A program made the position numbers and the translations under genes. 15,236 nt of DNA from assembly GCA_002423155.1 (NCBI GenBank), contig DIUV01000014.1, positions 1 to 15,236 of the forward strand, given 5' to 3'. The notes beneath the pieces were generated by a model. That model was given only the letters and a program-made list of their open reading frames with translations, was not told the DNA's origin and did not search any database. The DNA comes from Alphaproteobacteria bacterium UBA6149. Lineage in GTDB: Bacteria; Pseudomonadota; Alphaproteobacteria; Rickettsiales; UBA998. Positions 12,205 through 15,236 of the stretch are shown piece after piece; the stretch's first letter is position 1; each line of letters starts with the position of its first letter.

Positions 12205-13116
12205 CTATTTAGCAGGCGCACTAGCGTTGATGGTTGGTAATGATACAAGATTTATGTCCACTGCCAAGGTTTTTTCAGCGGGAATAAGCTGACGAATTTT
12301 TTTCATGTTTTTATTGTCCGAGATCTCCGCCCCGGCAAAATAAGCAGGCGGCAAAACCAATGTTCGTGCACCATTTTCACGCATGCCGAGGATACCCCAA
12401 TCCAATCCATAAAATAATTGTGAAGCACCTAGCTTTAATTCTACCCCTTCAGGAGCATCGGTATTGCTGGAATAAAGCCGCTTTCCGTCTTCTCCCCATA
12501 TTACAAATTTAACTAAAGCAGTCTGTCCGCAACTAGCGATTGCCCCACTGCCTGTTTTTACATCATGTGCTAAAGGCATAAAATCATGATTTCCTACCGA
12601 AGGGGTTAATTCGTCTAGGAATAATCTAAGATTTAATTGGGTATTGGTAACAATCTTATAATGGGCAATATCTTGGGCACTTAATATTGCATGGGCGGGA
12701 AGAATTATTTCTCGCACACCGCCCACGCGCATACCCGTAATTGCAGGTAACCAGGCGCGCGCTTTATCTTGCATGCCCACTACTACTTGTTGGCTGGCGG
12801 CAGGTAATTCTGCACTAGCGCCGCTGGGTAGGATGCCTTGCAAACGCATTTTGGCTTTCTGCCCGCAAGTTGCTACATTTCCCGTACCCGTAATATCGCC
12901 AACAAACTTAATGCCCAGTAAATTGGGAGCTATTTCTGGTGCTGTCTCTTCCTTGGTTGATAGATCCGATGTTTGGGCGGGTGGATTATCAATCTTTTCG
13001 GGAGTTTTATTCAGCGTAAATTGCTGATAACCCATATATATTAACAAGGCTCCCACCATCAATTTCAACCAAGTTGGATTGCCAACATTATTGGGATTTT
13101 TCTTCTTAAATATCAC
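12205..13116 (-). CDS. Membrane-anchored protein with two FKBP-like domains
   Basis: The 303-residue protein has a basic N-terminus, one membrane anchor (about 15-33), a Pro/Thr/Glu-rich linker to about 65, and two FKBP-type folds. Domain 1 (about 68-170) has GTGNVATCGQKAKMRLQGILPSG and AWLPAITGMRVGGVREIILP. Domain 2 (about 185-292) has GSGAIASCGQTALVKFVIW and WGILGMRENGARTLVLPP. Both would lie in the periplasm. Aromatic residues that usually line the proline pocket are mostly replaced, so catalysis is doubtful and a chaperone or binding role is possible. Cys84 and Cys196 sit at equivalent positions of the repeats. The start is GTG 13116 with AGGT upstream. It heads the cmoA operon. Confidence 0.78.
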   Translation of the reverse strand: MIFKKKNPNNVGNPTWLKLMVGALLIYMGYQQFTLNKTPEKIDNPPAQTSDLSTKEETAPEIAPNLLGIKFVGDITGTGNVATCGQKAKMRLQGILPSGASAELPAASQQVVVGMQDKARAWLPAITGMRVGGVREIILPAHAILSAQDIAHYKIVTNTQLNLRLFLDELTPSVGNHDFMPLAHDVKTGSGAIASCGQTALVKFVIWGEDGKRLYSSNTDAPEGVELKLGASQLFYGLDWGILGMRENGARTLVLPPAYFAGAEISDNKNMKKIRQLIPAEKTLAVDINLVSLPTINASAPAK

Positions 13117-13141
13117 GCCATTACCTAATTTATATAATTAT

Positions 13142-13170
13142 ATTATACTGAATGACCCTATGTTCTATAA
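13142..13170 (-). promoter_or_regulatory. Possible promoter for the FKBP-cmoA operon
   Basis: On the minus strand a perfect TATAAT (13147-13142) lies 26 bases before GTG 13116. The element 17 bases upstream of it, TTATAG (13170-13165), is a poor -35. The gap 13117-13249 is AT-rich with no gene, so a promoter here is likely, but these exact hexamers are a guess. Confidence 0.3.
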
Positions 13171-13249
13171 AGTGGTTCAGTCTTGCAATTGCATAATATA
13201 GTGTTTTTAATTGTTATTTCAACAAGAGTGGGAATGGAGAAATATTTTG

Positions 13250-13969
13250 CTATATTATTGAATCAATCAAGCTCTGCAATTCTTGCTCGGCTTGCTGTAA
13301 AATTTTTTCATCTTTACCACGCAGCACTAGGCTAGTCGCCACTTTGCCATCTTTATATTGCGGGTAACTGCCAATTTCCACTAGTTCAATATACTTATTT
13401 TGTATTCTCGTCATCCCTTTTGCTAAAATTGCTTCGGCTAGAGCACAATTTAGGGTGAGGCTGAGCATTTTATCCTCCCCTTGTAATTGGGATTTTAGTC
13501 CATCAAACATGGCCTGCATGATGCGTGGTACTCCTGCCAAGACAAAAACATTTTCTATCCGAAACCCTGGAGCCGCACTGACGGGATTATCAATAAGTTC
13601 TGCTCCTTCAGGAATAAAAGCCATTTTTTGTCGTGCTTCATTATATTCACCCTCAGCATAATAATTTAGCAAGCGTTGATTGGCCTCAGGGTTTAATAAT
13701 AATTCTCGCCCAAATGCTTTGGCAACGGATAAAGAGGTAATGTCATCATGGGTAGGGCCAATCCCCCCAGTGGTAAAGAGGTAAGCATATTGCGCCCGAC
13801 ATTCATTGATAGTTGCGATAATAATCGCCTCCACATCAGGAATTACTCGTACATGCCGCAATTGTACCCCCACTTCATTTAGCGCTTTTGCTAAGAAAGC
13901 AGTGTTGGTGTCTTGGGTTCTGCCTGAGAGAATTTCATTGCCTATAATAATTAAAGCTGCGTCGTGCAT
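13250..13969 (-). CDS. Stand-alone CinA/MoaB-domain protein (competence/damage-inducible protein A family)
   Basis: The 239-residue protein has the molybdopterin-binding fold of the CinA N-terminal region: AALIIIGNEILSGRTQDTNTAFLAKAL, then LFTTGGIGPTHDD at about 65-77, and VSAAPGFRIENVFVLAGVPRIMQAMF. In full-length CinA this part has nicotinamide-nucleotide or ADP-ribose pyrophosphatase activity. The C-terminal deamidase domain is absent, which is common for the alphaproteobacterial single-domain form. ATG 13969 has only a weak AAGA site. It is transcribed away from map and separated from the FKBP gene by 133 bases, so it may be its own unit. Confidence 0.87.
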   Translation of the reverse strand: MHDAALIIIGNEILSGRTQDTNTAFLAKALNEVGVQLRHVRVIPDVEAIIIATINECRAQYAYLFTTGGIGPTHDDITSLSVAKAFGRELLLNPEANQRLLNYYAEGEYNEARQKMAFIPEGAELIDNPVSAAPGFRIENVFVLAGVPRIMQAMFDGLKSQLQGEDKMLSLTLNCALAEAILAKGMTRIQNKYIELVEIGSYPQYKDGKVATSLVLRGKDEKILQQAEQELQSLIDSII

Positions 13970-14051
13970 AATTTATATCTTGTTTTGTAAAATTGAAGCA
14001 TACAAAAATAACTCGACTCTTGCAGCTTAAAAATCTTATAATCGTCATACA

Positions 14052-14282
14052 CTATACGACAATATTATTAACAACAGTATTACATATTGATATATAACGC
14101 ATCTTAATAATAAATATATCCATTGTCATACCGCCGCAGGGCGGTATCCATGCCAAACCATTGGCTTAACAGCTAATTGATAGACATGGATACCGCCCTG
14201 CGGCGGTATGACGATGGAGGGTTTTTGTTTAATATATTGTTGTTTAACGCATAAATCTATTGTTAATAGTATTGTCGTGTAG
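14052..14282. repeat. Palindromic repeat family B, copy 2, intact
   Basis: The inverted ends (CTATACGACAATATTATTAA... at 14052 on, inverted at 14261-14282) enclose a perfect 28-bp inverted repeat, 14125-14152 with 14185-14212, around a 32-base loop holding CCAAACCATTGG. Each arm also folds locally (ATACCGCC-GCAG-GGCGGTAT and ATACCGCC-CTGC-GGCGGTAT). TATAATCG occurs just outside both ends (14037-14044 and 14285-14292), a possible 8-bp target duplication. It fills most of the 351-base gap 13970-14320, where I see no gene. Confidence 0.88.
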
Positions 14283-14320
14283 GGTATAATCGCATAAATT
14301 ATTAATTTGGATAAAAAACG

Positions 14321-15115
14321 ATGAGCGACACTCGAGAGATTATTTTACATACAGAAGCAGATTTTGTGGGAATGCGGAAAGCTGGGCGTTTGGCGGCCGA
14401 GATTTTAGATGCTATGGTAGAGGTAGTTCGCGAGGGGATAACTCCATTGGAAATAAATGATATTTGTCATAAAATGGCGGAAGATGCTGGGGCAATATCG
14501 GCGCCTTTAGGCTATCGTGGGTTTCCTAAATCTGTATGTACTTCGATTAATCATGTGATTTGTCATGGGGTTCCCGATGATCGCAAGCTAAAAAATGGTG
14601 ATATTATCAATATTGATGTAACCCCAATAGTTGATGGTTGGCACGGCGATTCTAGCCGTACTTATTGGGTGGGGGAGGTGCCCATTAAGGCCAAGCGTCT
14701 GACCAAAGTTGCTTATGATTCTATGATGCTCGGCATCGAACAAGTAAAACCGGGAGCCTATACGGGCGATATTGGGCATGCCATCCAAACCTATGCTGAG
14801 GCGCAGGGTTATTCGGTGGTGCGTGATTATTGTGGGCATGGATTGGGAAAAATATTTCATACTGCTCCCAATATTATGCATTTTGGCAAGCGTGGCGAAG
14901 GGGTGCGTATTGAAGAAGGAATGTTCTTCACGGTTGAGCCTATGATAAATATTGGCAAATACCAAACCAAGCTCAGCCAACATGATGGTTGGACCGTAAC
15001 CACCCGCGATCGCTCATTATCCGCTCAATTTGAACATTCTTTGGGAGTAACTAAAGATGGCTGCGAGCTGTTTACACTCTCGCCTAAAGGGTTGCATTGT
15101 CCACCATTTAAATGA
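14321..15115 (+). CDS. map: Methionine aminopeptidase, type I
   Basis: Map removes the initiator Met from nascent proteins and is normally essential. The 264-residue product has all five metal ligands of the pita-bread fold: Asp99 (INIDVT), Asp110 (WHGDSSRTY), His173 (GHGLG), Glu206 (FTVEPM) and Glu238 (FEHS). It also has the substrate-binding His82 (ICHGVPD) and His180 (HTAPNI). There is no insert as in type II enzymes, and length matches bacterial type I. ATG 14321 lies 38 bases after the end of a palindromic repeat. The nearest TATAAT (14285-14290) touches the repeat end, so its promoter may derive partly from it. Ribosome site weak (GGA, ten bases before ATG). Confidence 0.96.
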   Translation: MSDTREIILHTEADFVGMRKAGRLAAEILDAMVEVVREGITPLEINDICHKMAEDAGAISAPLGYRGFPKSVCTSINHVICHGVPDDRKLKNGDIINIDVTPIVDGWHGDSSRTYWVGEVPIKAKRLTKVAYDSMMLGIEQVKPGAYTGDIGHAIQTYAEAQGYSVVRDYCGHGLGKIFHTAPNIMHFGKRGEGVRIEEGMFFTVEPMINIGKYQTKLSQHDGWTVTTRDRSLSAQFEHSLGVTKDGCELFTLSPKGLHCPPFK

Positions 15116-15125
15116 TGGCAGTATC

Positions 15126-15236
15126 CTATACGACAGTACTGTTAATATTGTGAAGCTATTGAATAGGAATTATTTATTTCCCAAAATCATTCTCTCCATC
15201 GTCATTCCCGTCTGCACGCACTACTGTCCAATTAAA
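15126..15236. repeat. Palindromic repeat family B, copy 3, cut by the window edge
   Basis: CTATACGACAGTACTGTTAA begins at 15126, eleven bases after the map stop, and matches the ends of copies 1 and 2. About 70 bases later CCATCGTCATTCCCG matches the start of their first core hairpin, with T-to-C type differences. The middle between them is diverged and the rest lies outside the window. Confidence 0.65.

Noticed and set aside
1..15236. tRNA or rRNA genes
   Set aside because: I looked for GTTCGA-type T-loops within cloverleaf arms and for conserved rRNA blocks in the gaps and saw none.

Overview
The window looks like chromosome from an AT-rich alphaproteobacterium. The monothiol glutaredoxin, the stand-alone CinA-type domain protein and the sigF/nrsF and bufferin genes are all typical of that class, and a heptosyltransferase homologue implies a Gram-negative LPS envelope. 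Intergenic DNA carries several families of long palindromic repeats, a habit seen in Rickettsiales-like and other AT-rich lineages. I cannot name the genus, and the class assignment is inference from protein style.

Positions 1-4919 form one coherent stress module. It holds msrB-msrA (methionine sulfoxide reductases, minus strand), a divergent ECF sigma factor with its membrane anti-sigma factor (sigF-nrsF, plus strand), a bufferin copper-buffering operon (bufA-bufB-bufC, minus strand) and a divergent DoxX-family membrane protein gene. Sequences matching the Caulobacter SigF promoter (GTAACC, 16 bases, CGAA) lie exactly in front of msrBA and bufABC, and a near match (GTAACT, 17 bases, CGAA) lies in front of doxX. 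The cluster therefore reads as a self-contained SigF regulon: a membrane sensor releases the sigma factor, which turns on periplasmic metal capture by a modified Cys-rich peptide and repair of oxidised methionine. A 148-bp palindromic element sits in the msrBA 5' leader, between promoter and gene.

Positions 4931-8602 hold a soluble chemoreceptor with a C-terminal zinc-binding CZB domain (minus strand), then surE and bioF (plus strand). Positions 8663-9293 hold a 55-residue lipoprotein gene and the monothiol glutaredoxin gene grxD. Positions 9294-9792 have no convincing gene. They contain a 232-bp palindromic repeat into which a second, unrelated 146-bp palindromic element has jumped, leaving a 3-bp duplication.

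Positions 9793-13969 hold a GT9 heptosyltransferase gene (plus strand) that overlaps tail-to-tail with a minus-strand operon: a membrane-anchored double FKBP-like protein, a CmoA-like carboxy-SAM synthase and an isoprenylcysteine-methyltransferase-type membrane methyltransferase. Upstream lies a stand-alone CinA/MoaB-domain gene. A second copy of the 231-bp palindromic repeat precedes map (methionine aminopeptidase), and a third copy begins just after map and runs off the window.

The most interesting points are the compact SigF/bufferin/Msr regulon with its recognisable promoters, the palindrome inserted in the msrBA leader, the attenuator-like hairpin between bufA and bufB, an NrsF that seems to lack one of its two family cysteines, and paired compensatory changes in the repeats that suggest two short hairpins are what is conserved.
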